Shown here in pieces: positions 20,897 through 30,100 of a stretch of 64,000 nt of DNA. Each line of letters begins with the position of its first letter. Position 1 is the first letter of the stretch. The DNA lies in contig NZ_JAHWGT010000003.1 in assembly GCF_020873895.1 (NCBI RefSeq), positions 218,473 through 282,472 on the forward strand, written 5' to 3'. The notes under the pieces are model-generated. The model was given only the letters and a program-made list of their open reading frames with translations. It was not told the DNA's origin and did no database searches. The stretch comes from Streptomyces sp. DH12 (lineage in GTDB: Bacteria > Actinomycetota > Actinomycetes > Streptomycetales > Streptomycetaceae). Both the position numbers and the translations under genes were made by a program.

Positions 20897-21094
20897 CTAC
20901 GGGCGGTCCTCGGGCTCCTCGTACGTGTCGAAGGAGTCACGCGCCGCCTCGTCGGTCGCGGCGCGGTCGGCCGGGTCGTGCTCGCGGCGGCCCTTCGCGC
21001 CCCCGGGCTCGGCGGGGTCGTCCCCGCGCGCCCGCCGCCGCTCCTCCTCGCGGTGTTTCCTGACCTGCTCCGGCTTGTCCCCGATCTGGTTCAT
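20897..21094 (-). CDS. Small charged hypothetical protein
   Basis: 65 residues, very hydrophilic: MNQIGDKPEQVRKHREEER, then an Arg/Asp-rich middle and an acidic tail (DSFDTYEEPEDRP). No signal peptide, membrane span or cysteine. GGAGG lies 5 bases before ATG 21094, so translation is plausible. I do not recognise a named family with certainty; small disordered proteins like this are common in Streptomyces. It is separated from Tex by 166 bases. Confidence 0.6.
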   Translation of the reverse strand: MNQIGDKPEQVRKHREEERRRARGDDPAEPGGAKGRREHDPADRAATDEAARDSFDTYEEPEDRP

Positions 21095-21260
21095 GACCGC
21101 CTCCGTCCGCGCCGCCGCGCGGTGCGGCGACGCGGCCAGACTCACACGCCCCGCCCGCCCCCGCACCTCGGCCGGTAGCCGGCCGGGGGGACGCGGGGGA
21201 GACCTCCGCCCGCCCGGTCCGGGCGACCCGGGGGCCGCGCCGCCCGCCGGGCGGACGGCG

Positions 21261-23708
21261 CTACTTCCCGGGCCGGCCCTTCCCCCCGCCGTCGAGCAGG
21301 CCCGCCTTGCGGAGCGCGTCGGCCATCGCGCCGTTGCCGGGCGGCACGGTCCGCCGGTCGCCGCCCCGCTCGCCGCCCCGGCCCCCGCCGCGGTCCGCGC
21401 GCTCACCGCCGCGTTCACCGCCACCGCCACCGCCACCACCGCCGCGCCGCTCCTGGCCGGCCGCGGCGGCGCCCTGGCGCTGCCGCGGCGGGCGGGGGCC
21501 GCGCTCGCGGCGCGGGCCGCCGGACGGCCGGTCAGCCGCGGCCTCGTCGTCGAGGCGCAGCGTGAGCGAGATCCGCTTGCGCGCCGCGTCGACCTCCAGC
21601 ACCTTCACCTTCACCACGTCACCGGGCTTCACCACGTCGCGCGGGTCCTTGACGAAGGTGCGCGACATCGCCGACACGTGGACCAGGCCGTCCTGGTGGA
21701 CGCCGACGTCCACGAACGCGCCGAACGCCGCCACGTTCGTCACGACGCCCTCCAGCACCATCCCCGGCGCCAGGTCGCCGATCTTCTCGACGCCCTCCTT
21801 GAACGTGGCCGTCCGGAACGCCGGCCGCGGGTCGCGCCCCGGCTTCTCCAGCTCCCGCAGGATGTCGGTCACCGTGGGCAGGCCGAACGTCCCGTCCACG
21901 AAGTCGTCGGCGCGCAGCGACCGCAGCACCCCGGTGTTGCCGATCAGCGAGGCGACCTCCCCGCCGGTCGTCTTCACCATCCGCCGGACCACCGGGTACG
22001 CCTCCGGGTGCACGGCCGACGCGTCCAGCGGGTCGTCGCCGTCGCGGATCCGCAGGAAGCCCGCGCACTGCTCGTACGCCTTCGGGCCGAGCCGCGGCAC
22101 GTCCTTCAGAGCCCGCCGCGAGCGGAACGGGCCGTTCGCGTCCCGGTGCGCCACGATGTTCTCCGCGAGGCCCGCGCTGATGCCCGAGACGCGCGACAGG
22201 AGCGGCGCGGACGCCGTGTTCACGTCCACGCCGACGCCGTTCACGCAGTCCTCCACGACCGCGTCCAGCGAGCGCGACAGCTTCACCTCGGACAGGTCGT
22301 GCTGGTACTGGCCGACGCCGATCGACTTGGGGTCGATCTTCACCAGCTCGGCCAGCGGGTCCTGGAGCCGCCGCGCGATGGACACCGCGCCGCGCAGCGA
22401 CACGTCGAGTCCGGGCAGTTCCCGGGAGGCGAACGCCGACGCCGAGTACACGGAGGCGCCGGCCTCCGAGACCATCACCTTGGTGAGCCCCAGCTCGGGA
22501 TGGCGGGCGAGGAGGTCCGCGGCGAGCCGGTCCGTCTCGCGGGAGGCGGTGCCGTTGCCGATGGCGACGAGTTCGACGGCGTGCCGCTCCGCCAGCCGCG
22601 CCAGCTTCGCCAGCGACTCGTCCCACTGGTTGCGCGGGACGTGCGGGTGGACGGTGTCGGTGGCGACGACCTTGCCCGTCGCGTCGACGACGGCGACCTT
22701 CACGCCCGTGCGGAAGCCGGGGTCGAGGCCGAGTGTGGCCCGGGTCCCGGCGGGGGCGGCCAGCAGCAGGTCGCGCAGGTTCGCGGCGAAGACCCGCACG
22801 GCCTCGTCCTCCGCCGCCGTGCGCAGCCGCAGCCGCAGGTCGATGCCGAGGTGGACGAGGATGCGGGTGCGCCACGCCCAGCGGACCGTGTCGGCGAGCC
22901 ACTTGTCGCCCGGCCGGCCCCGGTCGGCGACACCGAACCGCCTGGCCACCGTCCCCTCGTACGTGGAGGGGCCGTCCCGCGGCTCCTCCGGCTCCAGGAC
23001 CAGGTCCAGCACCTCCTCCTTCTCGCCGCGCAGCATCGCCAGCACGCGGTGCGAGGGAAGCTCGGTGAACGGCTCCGAGAAGTCGAAGTAGTCGGCGAAC
23101 TTCGCCCCCGCCTCCTCCTTGCCCTCCCGTACCCGCGCCACCAGGCGGCCGCGCGTCCACATCCGCTCGCGCAGCTCGCCGATGAGGTCGGGGTCCTCCG
23201 AGAACCGCTCGGTCAGGATGGCGCGGGCGCCCTCCAGCGCGGCGGCCGGGTCGGCGACGCCCCGGTCGGCATCGACGTAGGCGGCGGCAGCGGCGAGCGG
23301 CTCCACCGACGGGTCGTCCAGCAGCCCGTCGGCCAGCGGCTCCAGCCCCGCCTCGCGGGCGATCTGCGCCTTCGTGCGCCGCTTGGGCTTGAAGGGCAGG
23401 TAGATGTCCTCCAGGCGGGCCTTGGTGTCGGCCTCGCGGATGCGGGCCTCCAGCTCCGGCGTCAGCTTGCCCTGCTCGCGTACGGAGTCGAGGACCGCGC
23501 CGCGGCGGTCCTCCAGCTCCCGCAGGTAGCGCAGCCGCTCCTCCAGGGTGCGCAGCTGCGCGTCGTCGAGCGTCCCGGTCGCCTCCTTGCGGTACCGGGC
23601 GATGAACGGCACGGTCGATCCGCCGTCCAGCAGCTCGACGGCCGCCTTGACCTGCCGTACCCGTACGCCGAGCTCCTCGGCGATCCTGCCTTCGATGGAC
23701 GTCGTCAC
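21261..23708 (-). CDS. tex: Tex family S1 RNA-binding protein
   Basis: 815 residues. Order: Tex N-terminal helical domain (from about residue 1, GRIAEELGVRVRQVKAAVELL), YqgF/RNase H-like domain (GLDPGFRTGVKVAVVD), helix-hairpin-helix part (GISAGLAENIVAHRDANG) and an S1 domain (DLAPGMVLEGVVTNVAAFGA). Tex proteins bind nucleic acid and act on transcription and RNA metabolism. A tail of about 75 residues rich in RGG/GGERGG follows S1, an extension beyond the usual length. GTG 23708 fits the family's MTTSIE-like N-terminus; the open frame continues upstream into noncoding sequence and was not used. Confidence 0.93.
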   Translation of the reverse strand: MTTSIEGRIAEELGVRVRQVKAAVELLDGGSTVPFIARYRKEATGTLDDAQLRTLEERLRYLRELEDRRGAVLDSVREQGKLTPELEARIREADTKARLEDIYLPFKPKRRTKAQIAREAGLEPLADGLLDDPSVEPLAAAAAYVDADRGVADPAAALEGARAILTERFSEDPDLIGELRERMWTRGRLVARVREGKEEAGAKFADYFDFSEPFTELPSHRVLAMLRGEKEEVLDLVLEPEEPRDGPSTYEGTVARRFGVADRGRPGDKWLADTVRWAWRTRILVHLGIDLRLRLRTAAEDEAVRVFAANLRDLLLAAPAGTRATLGLDPGFRTGVKVAVVDATGKVVATDTVHPHVPRNQWDESLAKLARLAERHAVELVAIGNGTASRETDRLAADLLARHPELGLTKVMVSEAGASVYSASAFASRELPGLDVSLRGAVSIARRLQDPLAELVKIDPKSIGVGQYQHDLSEVKLSRSLDAVVEDCVNGVGVDVNTASAPLLSRVSGISAGLAENIVAHRDANGPFRSRRALKDVPRLGPKAYEQCAGFLRIRDGDDPLDASAVHPEAYPVVRRMVKTTGGEVASLIGNTGVLRSLRADDFVDGTFGLPTVTDILRELEKPGRDPRPAFRTATFKEGVEKIGDLAPGMVLEGVVTNVAAFGAFVDVGVHQDGLVHVSAMSRTFVKDPRDVVKPGDVVKVKVLEVDAARKRISLTLRLDDEAAADRPSGGPRRERGPRPPRQRQGAAAAGQERRGGGGGGGGGERGGERADRGGGRGGERGGDRRTVPPGNGAMADALRKAGLLDGGGKGRPGK

Positions 23709-23881
23709 GGTTGTCCCGACCCGCCTTCTCGTGCCTCGGTTGCGCTCGCATTCTGCCTGTCCAGGGCGGGACGTGTCGCGTCCGGCCCCGCCCCCCGGCG
23801 CGCCCGCCGTGCGACGGGCCGTGTGCGGCGGGCGGACGGACGGGGGAGGGGAGGGGGCGGGAGGCGAGGGGAGCGGCGGGG

Positions 23882-24745
23882 TCAGTTCCGGCCGGTGAGG
23901 TGGGAGGGGAAGGCGCCCGCCGCGGCCGCCGCCCCGAGGAATCCCTTGGCCAGTTCGGTGAGCCGGGCGACGCCCTCGGCGCCCAGGTGCTCGTAGGGGG
24001 CCGTGTCGAGCCGGTCCGTGTGGGCCTCGACCTCCTCGCGGAGGGCGGCCCCCGCCTCCGTCAGCCCGCCTTCCGCGTCCAGCAGGCCGCGGCCGCGCAG
24101 CCGCTCGACCGCGGCGTCCCAGTCGGCCTGCTCCCAGCCGCGGCTGGCGAGCACCCACCGCGGGGAGACGCCCGTACCGGTCGCTGTGTGGCTCACCACG
24201 GCCTCCAGCGGGTCGAGGTCCGCGCCGAGCAGCGCCGCCAGGTGCGCGTCGCCGCGGTGCTCCCGCAGCAGCGTCGCGGCGTGCCAGAACGCGAGGTGCG
24301 GAGCCTTCGGCACCGGGAGGTCGGCGTGTGCGGCGTACAGCGGCCGGCCGTGCCGGGTGCACGCTTCGGCGGCCCGCAGCGCCAGCCGCGCCGCCTCCGC
24401 CATGCGGTCCGACGCGGCCTCGTCGCCGAGCAGCCGGCGTACGGTCGCGTCGGCCGCCCGCAGCCGCGCGTCCAGGACGTCGGCGGGGGACGCGGTGTCC
24501 CACACGGCGGGCAGGTGCCGGGCGACGAGGGCGTGGTTGAAGTTGTAGAAGGTGCCGGCGACCACCCCGGGCCCGACGGCGCCCATGGCGGCGGCCCGGC
24601 CCGCGAAGTAGGCGGCGTGCGGGTCGGCCACGCCCACGCCCGCCAGCTCGGTGGCGAACTCGGGGGAGAAGTAGACGGTCGAGTGGAGCAGGTTCACCGG
24701 GTGGTGGCAGCGGCGCACGGCCCGGGGCGGAAGAGTCGTCGTCAT
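23882..24745 (-). CDS. SCO6745-family protein
   Basis: 287 residues, helical, no signal peptide. The N-terminal half (RRCHHPVNLLHSTVYFSPE, then AAYFAGRAAAMGAVGPGVV) and a winged-helix-like second half (SRGWEQADWDAAVERLRGRG, then LTEAGAALREEVEAHTDRL) resemble the actinobacterial SCO6745/SalK-like group, whose biochemical role is not established. ATG 24745 has no Shine-Dalgarno sequence. A TAACGT box ends 7 bases upstream on the coding strand, so the message may be leaderless. A TetR-type palindrome lies over this promoter region. GTG 24751 is a two-codon longer alternative. Confidence 0.75.
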   Translation of the reverse strand: MTTTLPPRAVRRCHHPVNLLHSTVYFSPEFATELAGVGVADPHAAYFAGRAAAMGAVGPGVVAGTFYNFNHALVARHLPAVWDTASPADVLDARLRAADATVRRLLGDEAASDRMAEAARLALRAAEACTRHGRPLYAAHADLPVPKAPHLAFWHAATLLREHRGDAHLAALLGADLDPLEAVVSHTATGTGVSPRWVLASRGWEQADWDAAVERLRGRGLLDAEGGLTEAGAALREEVEAHTDRLDTAPYEHLGAEGVARLTELAKGFLGAAAAAGAFPSHLTGRN

Positions 24746-24755
24746 GGGCACACGT

Positions 24756-24771
24756 TACCGACTGGTCGGTA
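24756..24771. promoter_or_regulatory. TetR-type operator over the SCO6745-like promoter
   Basis: TACCGACTGGTCGGTA has 7-base perfect arms around TG and further ACGT/ACGT symmetry outside. It ends 11 bases before ATG 24745 of the leftward gene and overlaps its probable -10 box (TAACGT on the minus strand). Such ACCGACnnGTCGGT sites are typical TetR-family targets; no TetR gene is in the window. Confidence 0.6.
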
Positions 24772-24890
24772 CGTGGTGTAGGGGGTGGCCTGACCGCTCG
24801 GGGTGCCGCGCCCGGCGCCCTGGGCGTGCCCGCGATGGATCGGTCCGCGGATCTGACGTGTCGGTCCGGTTGGTGATCGGTGTTGCGACG

Positions 24891-24928
24891 GCGGACCGGA
24901 TCGAGCCGTTGCGGCGGATCCGGTCCGC
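24891..24928 (-). terminator. Hairpin terminator behind the polyketide operon
   Basis: GCGGACCGGATC (24891-24902) and GATCCGGTCCGC (24917-24928) are perfect 12-base arms around a 14-base loop, 160 bases downstream of the PfaD-like stop. The rest of the 24746-25087 gap contains no credible gene. Confidence 0.6.
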
Positions 24929-25087
24929 GGCCGGCGGCGGGCCGGCCGTCGCCGCGCTGCCCGACCCGTCAGCCCGGACGTGCCGCACCAGCTCGCCCTG
25001 GCGCGACCTGCCGACGAGCCCGGCTCCTTCCAGGCCGCCGACGAACGGCGGGCGTGCCGGCGAGGCCGCGGTCGCCCGGCGCGTGGA

Positions 25088-26677
25088 TCACACGGGAGGC
25101 AGGCGGTATGCGGCGCAGGCAGCCGGAAGGCGCAGTCCCGACACCCGCAACTGGGTCACCCGCGTGTGGAAGGCCGCCGCACGCATCAGATGGTCCGCGA
25201 TGGAGACGGCCCGGCGCCGGTCGGGCAGAGCGAGGGCGGTGCCCGCCGTCCAGCCGTTGAAGGCCCCCATCGCCGGCCCGCACCAGATCTGCCAGTCATC
25301 CCGGCGCTCCTCGGCACCGGAGATCGCCCAGCGGCTGGCCATGGCGAGGTACCAGCGGAAGACCATGGCCATACGGAATTTGGGGTCCTGCTCGGCCCGG
25401 CGATGCCAGTCCGGCTGGTGGGCGAGCAGGTAGTCCGCGGTCTCTCGCCAGGCCGTGGCCAGCGGGCGTCTCAGGATCCGTTCCTCGATGTCGCGGCGTT
25501 CCCGGGCCGGGAGCTCGTCCAGGCCGGCGTGCTCCCGGTAGAGGCGGTACAGCCGTGCGGCGGTGCCGGGGAACCGGGTCCCCCGGCTGAGGACCTGCAC
25601 GGTGCCGCCCTGCTCGAACAAGTCGGCGGCCGGAGCCATGGCGTAGTCGGTGAGCCCCGCCTGCGCCAGCAGACGTTTGACGCCGGGGGACGTGCCCGCC
25701 TCGGTCGCGCTCTGGTTGACCGACCCGGTGACGACGTAACAGGCTCCCAGGGCGAAGGCGGCCGTGATCGCCTCGGGAGTCGCGATCCCTCCGGCCGCGC
25801 CGATCCCGATCCGGCCGGCGGAGGGGTGTTCACGGGCCACCCGGTCACGGAGCCGCAGGATGGCGGGGAGGGCGACGACAAGTGGGCGGCGGTCGGTATG
25901 GCCGCCGGAGTCGGCCTCGACGGTGATGTCGTCGGCCATCGGAAAATGCCGGGCGAGATCGGCCTGCGCTTGCGTCACCTCGCCCCGGGCCACCAGCTCC
26001 GCAACGAGAGCCTCCGGGGCCGGCCGCATGAACAGCTCCGCGACTTCCTGGCGGGAGACCTTCGCCACGACGCGGTGGTCGGCGCGTACCCCGCCGACGG
26101 AGTCGGACCGGAGTCCGGCCAGCCGGTAGCGGACCAGGTCCGGGGTCAGCCGGACGAACGCGGAAGCCTCCAGGCAGGGCACCCGGTGCCGCAGACACGC
26201 GTCGACGCAGGCGCGTTCCTGCTCCGGGGAGAGGGGATGGTGGATCAGGTTGCAGGCGTACGGCGTCCCGGTGTCGCCGAGCGAGCGTGCCAGCCGCGCC
26301 AGCGCCTGGTCCACGCGGTCCTCCGGTAGACCCGCGGCGCCGAACGAGGCGAGGTAACCGGCCCCGGCCAGGCGCAGTACCAACTCCTCGGAGGCGATGC
26401 CCCCGGCCATCGCCCCGGCCATGTACGCGTATCGCAGACCGTGCCGGGCCCGGAAATCCGATGAGCCGAGCCGCTCGGGCGGCTGCGGGGCCGCGACCGC
26501 GAGGAGCGTGGCCCCGCTCCCCGGCCCTGGTGGGTGAGGCGTCACACCGACCCGGCCCCCACCGCCGACGACGTAGCACGGGCGGTCGAGATCGGCGAGG
26601 ACGCCGTACACACCGTCGGCCTCGTAGTGGACACCGGTACGGTCACCGTCCTGCCGGACGGTCGTCGGCGTGGTCAT
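25088..26677 (-). CDS. PfaD family trans-acting enoylreductase
   Basis: 529 residues. It is a TIM-barrel flavoprotein of the 2-nitropropane dioxygenase/PfaD type: YMAGAMAGGIASEELVLRLA near the N-terminal third, IGIGAAGGIATPEAITAAFA and LGACYVVTGSVNQSATEAGTS form the FMN-phosphate binding region. PfaD proteins reduce enoyl intermediates for PUFA synthases and trans-ER polyketide synthases. The PKS two genes upstream has KR and DH but no ER, so this protein should supply it. ATG 26677 has GGGGAG six bases upstream and overlaps the preceding stop by 4 bases, making it the third gene of a coupled operon. Confidence 0.9.
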   Translation of the reverse strand: MTTPTTVRQDGDRTGVHYEADGVYGVLADLDRPCYVVGGGGRVGVTPHPPGPGSGATLLAVAAPQPPERLGSSDFRARHGLRYAYMAGAMAGGIASEELVLRLAGAGYLASFGAAGLPEDRVDQALARLARSLGDTGTPYACNLIHHPLSPEQERACVDACLRHRVPCLEASAFVRLTPDLVRYRLAGLRSDSVGGVRADHRVVAKVSRQEVAELFMRPAPEALVAELVARGEVTQAQADLARHFPMADDITVEADSGGHTDRRPLVVALPAILRLRDRVAREHPSAGRIGIGAAGGIATPEAITAAFALGACYVVTGSVNQSATEAGTSPGVKRLLAQAGLTDYAMAPAADLFEQGGTVQVLSRGTRFPGTAARLYRLYREHAGLDELPARERRDIEERILRRPLATAWRETADYLLAHQPDWHRRAEQDPKFRMAMVFRWYLAMASRWAISGAEERRDDWQIWCGPAMGAFNGWTAGTALALPDRRRAVSIADHLMRAAAFHTRVTQLRVSGLRLPAACAAYRLPPV

Positions 26678-27171
26678 CGCGTCTCCCCGGCCGGCCGTCG
26701 TGACGCCGCTGGCAGGCCGTCGGGTTCGGATCGCCCGGGATCGGGCGCGACACCGGTGGGCCCGGCCGCGGCGACCGTCGCCGGCAGACCGGACCCGTCC
26801 CGCGGCGCGCCAGGCCCGTGGTCGTGCCGTGTGCCGGGCTGGGAGCCGGGCGTGCGGGCCCGCCTGATCAGCCACGCGCCGATGGCCTGGTGCGCGGTGA
26901 GGACCTCACCGTGCGCGCGCTGGACCTGCTCCGCCAGGCGCAGGGCGAGGGCGGCCGCCCCCGCCTCGGCGTCGCAGCCGGCTCCGGTCCGCGGCGCCGC
27001 AGGTACGGGAAGCCGGTGGGCGGCCGCCTCGGACACCATCGGGGCGCTCGGAGCGGGCCCGGTCGGGACGGCTTCGATCCCCGGGGCGCCGGGCGCGGAC
27101 GGCGCGGTGCCGGGCGCGGGCATCGGCAGGACCATCGGCGGACCCTCGAAGATCAGCTCTTCCACGGTCAT
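26674..27171 (-). CDS. Small helical protein coupled to the PKS (unknown function)
   Basis: 165 residues. A Pro/Ala-rich head (MTVEELIFEGPPMVLPMPAP) and tail flank one predicted helix of about 45 residues (LALRLAEQVQRAHGEVLTAH and onward to WLIRR). A similar helix with H-x-x-x-L repeats lies before the carrier domain in the PKS itself (about residues 975-1005), so the protein may dock to the synthase or carry a detached linker; this is inference. AAGGAGG immediately precedes ATG 27171. Both ends overlap neighbours by 4 bases (ATGA). I do not recognise a named family. Confidence 0.72.
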   Translation of the reverse strand: MTVEELIFEGPPMVLPMPAPGTAPSAPGAPGIEAVPTGPAPSAPMVSEAAAHRLPVPAAPRTGAGCDAEAGAAALALRLAEQVQRAHGEVLTAHQAIGAWLIRRARTPGSQPGTRHDHGPGAPRDGSGLPATVAAAGPTGVAPDPGRSEPDGLPAASRRPAGETR

Positions 27172-30100
27172 CCTCCTTGGCGTGCGTGGCTGGGAGAGCG
27201 CGGTGCCGCGTGCTGCTCGACGCGTCTGACGATGGCCTCGGGAGCCGCCCAGAGCAGCCTGACGCGCGTCCAGCGCTGGTGGACCAGGCCGTCCGGGGCG
27301 GCCGCGGTGAGCGTGCACTCGCCGAAGAGCGGATGGGACTGCGTCTCGTGCGCTTCGACCACGATGGCGAAGGGCTCGTCGTCCGGCAGGGGGGTGAACA
27401 ACTCCAGACGCTCGAAGGCGACGGGCACGGGAACGCGGGCACCGCCGGGTCGCGGCACCAGCGTCACCAGGGCGGCCTGCAGCAGCAGGTCGGCCAGGGC
27501 GGGGCGGTAGAGCTGTCCGGCGTAGGCGCCGTCGGCCAGGGCGGGCTCGGACATCCGCGCGGCCAGGACCACGCGGCGGGGCTCCTGCGTCAGTACGTTC
27601 CTCAGGCCTCTCAGCGTCGGGCCGTGGAACAGCCGGCCATCGCCGTAAGCGGGATGTGGAGCGTCGTCGATCCGGTACGGGGGCAGTGCGACACGGGGTG
27701 CTTCGCCCGGCTCGACGGCGTGCCGGAACACACCCTCGTACCGCAGTGTCCCGTCCGGCTCGGGATCCCGTACCGAGACGGTGACGGAGGCAGGGTCTTC
27801 CCGGGGGACCAGGTCGACCCGGAAGCGCTCCTGGTGGCCCGGAGGGAGGAAGACGCCCTGGGCGATGGTGAAGCCCTCGCAGGTGAGCACCGGACGGACG
27901 CCGCCCAGTGCCCGCTCGACGCTGTGCACGCCCCAGCCCACGGCGGCCGTCATCGGCAGCACCGGGACGTGCGCGAAGCAGTGGTCGCGGAGTACCGGCT
28001 CCTCACCGAGACCGGTCACCGCGCGATGAGCGGTGCGGCCCGCCGAGGGCAGCCGTTCGATCCTGCGGTAGAACGGGGTGGCAGGCCCCACGACGGTGGT
28101 GCCGCTCCATTCGGTACCGACGGCCATGCGGTCCATGAAGTGAGTGGTCCCCTGCTCGCGGGTGAGTACCGGGACTCCGGCGTCCGCGAACACCTCGTGG
28201 ATGCGGTCCGCCATGCCACCGTCCCAGGGCCCCCAGGCGATCGGCACCACCCGGCAGCCGGGGTGGGCGGCCTGAAAGGCGCAAGCGAACGTGTTCAGCG
28301 TCCCGTTGGCCAGTGCGTAGTCGCTCTGCCGCAGGTTGCCCCAGACGCCCACGACGGAGCTGAACAGCACCAGGTGCCGCAGGCGGTCGTGGTCGAGGGC
28401 GTCCAGGACGTGGTGCAGTCCGCTGACCTTGGTCTCCACGACCGAGGCGACGGAGTCGGCGGCGGCGTCCCGCAGGGGCCGGTCACCGAGGACCCCGGCT
28501 CCGTGGACGACGCCGGTGATCCGTGCCGCGTACGGGGCGAGGGCGGAGGCCACCTGGGCGGCGTCGCGGACGTCCGCCGACACGTAGTGGGCTTCGACGC
28601 CACGGACGCGCAGGGCGTCGAGCGTGGAGCGGATCTCCCGCCGGGCCAGCAGCAGGCGTCCGTGGCGTGCGATCTCGGCGGCGGTCCCCGGGGCCAGCGG
28701 GTCCTCGCCCGCAGCGCGGGCGCGTTCCTCCAGCGCCCCTCGCAGTTCTTCCTCGGTCCGCAGCCCGGCGGCCCAGGCGGGCTCCTCCTCCAGTGGGGTG
28801 CGGCCGAGCAGGAGATAGCCGCAGGCGTGCCGGGCGGCGAGGGACCGCACGCACCAGGACGTGATCCCTCCCGCGCCGCCGGTGACGAGCAGGAAGTCGT
28901 CCTCGGTGAGCTCGATGTCCTTGCCGGTGGGGGGCAGGAGGGGATCCGGCGTCCGGGACAGGACCGGTGTCCGGCGCGAACCGTCGGCGCCGACGCCTAC
29001 CTCGCGCACGTCGGTCGCCAGGTCGGCGATCTCCGCTGCGAACGCCGTACCGATCTGCTCGGTGGTCAGGCCGGGAGCCAGGTCCACAGCCCGGCAGAAC
29101 AGGGTGGACGCCTCCAGGGCGGCGACCTTCACGAGCCCGCCGACGCCGCCGGCCAGGGCCTGGACCACGTCGCCGTCCGTTCCCGCGTGGCCGAGGGCGC
29201 CGTCCAGCTGGGTCACGGAGACCAGCGCGGCCCGGGTGCCGCCTTCGGCCGCGGCCTGCAGGTGGGGGAGGACGTGCTTGGTCGTGAGGACGGCATGACA
29301 CAGTCGCCGGATCGTACGGTGGGCGTCGTCGTCCGCGCCGCGGCTGAACGGCAGGACGCACAGGTCCACGCGCGGGTCGTCGGCGAGAAGCTCCGCGAGA
29401 CACGAGGAGAGGCTTCCCTCGTCCCAGTCGGGGAGCGCGGCGGCGCCCGCGGAACCCGGACCGCCGGCCGGTGTGACGCCGGGCAGGGCCAGAAGACGCG
29501 TACGCCAGCCGAGCGCCGACAGGCTTCCCGACAGCACGGTCACGAGTTCGCCGCCGTCATCGAGCAGCAGAGCACACGGCCGGCCTGGATACAGGCCGAC
29601 GCAGACGTCCACCGGCGGAAGACGCCGGAGCGAGACGAACGTGGGTCCCACGTCGGCGCTCATCGGAGTGATGACCAGTTCCGACCGGGACTCCGTCCGG
29701 GTGAGGACGGTGCGCACCATGTCGGTCAGTTCTCCGACCGTCTCGGCCTCCGTGAAGCGGTACAACTCGTCGCGGCCGATGGCCGGGTAGCGGCGCCAGA
29801 TCTCCGCCCCGATCTCGATCTGCTTCAAGGAGTCGATGCCCAGCTCCTCCTGGATGTGCATGCCGGACTCGATCATGTCGATGTCATAGCCCGTCTTCTC
29901 CGCGACGACGGCGCGACAGACGTGTTCGAGCTCCGCCAGGTCCACTTCGCCGGGGTCCGCCGTGGGTTCCCCGACGCCGGCAGCGCCTTGTTCCGCCGCC
30001 CACAGTTCCGCGAAGGCCGATCTGGCCGACGGCACCGGCGGCTCGTCACCCGCGGCGGGCCGCGCGCCGAATGGATCCGACTGCTTGGGCAGCGACAACG

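Noticed and set aside
23709-24503. N-terminal extension of Tex by about 265 codons
   Set aside because: The extension is Arg/Gly/Pro-rich and overlaps the SCO6745-like gene; the Tex family starts at the GTG near 23708.
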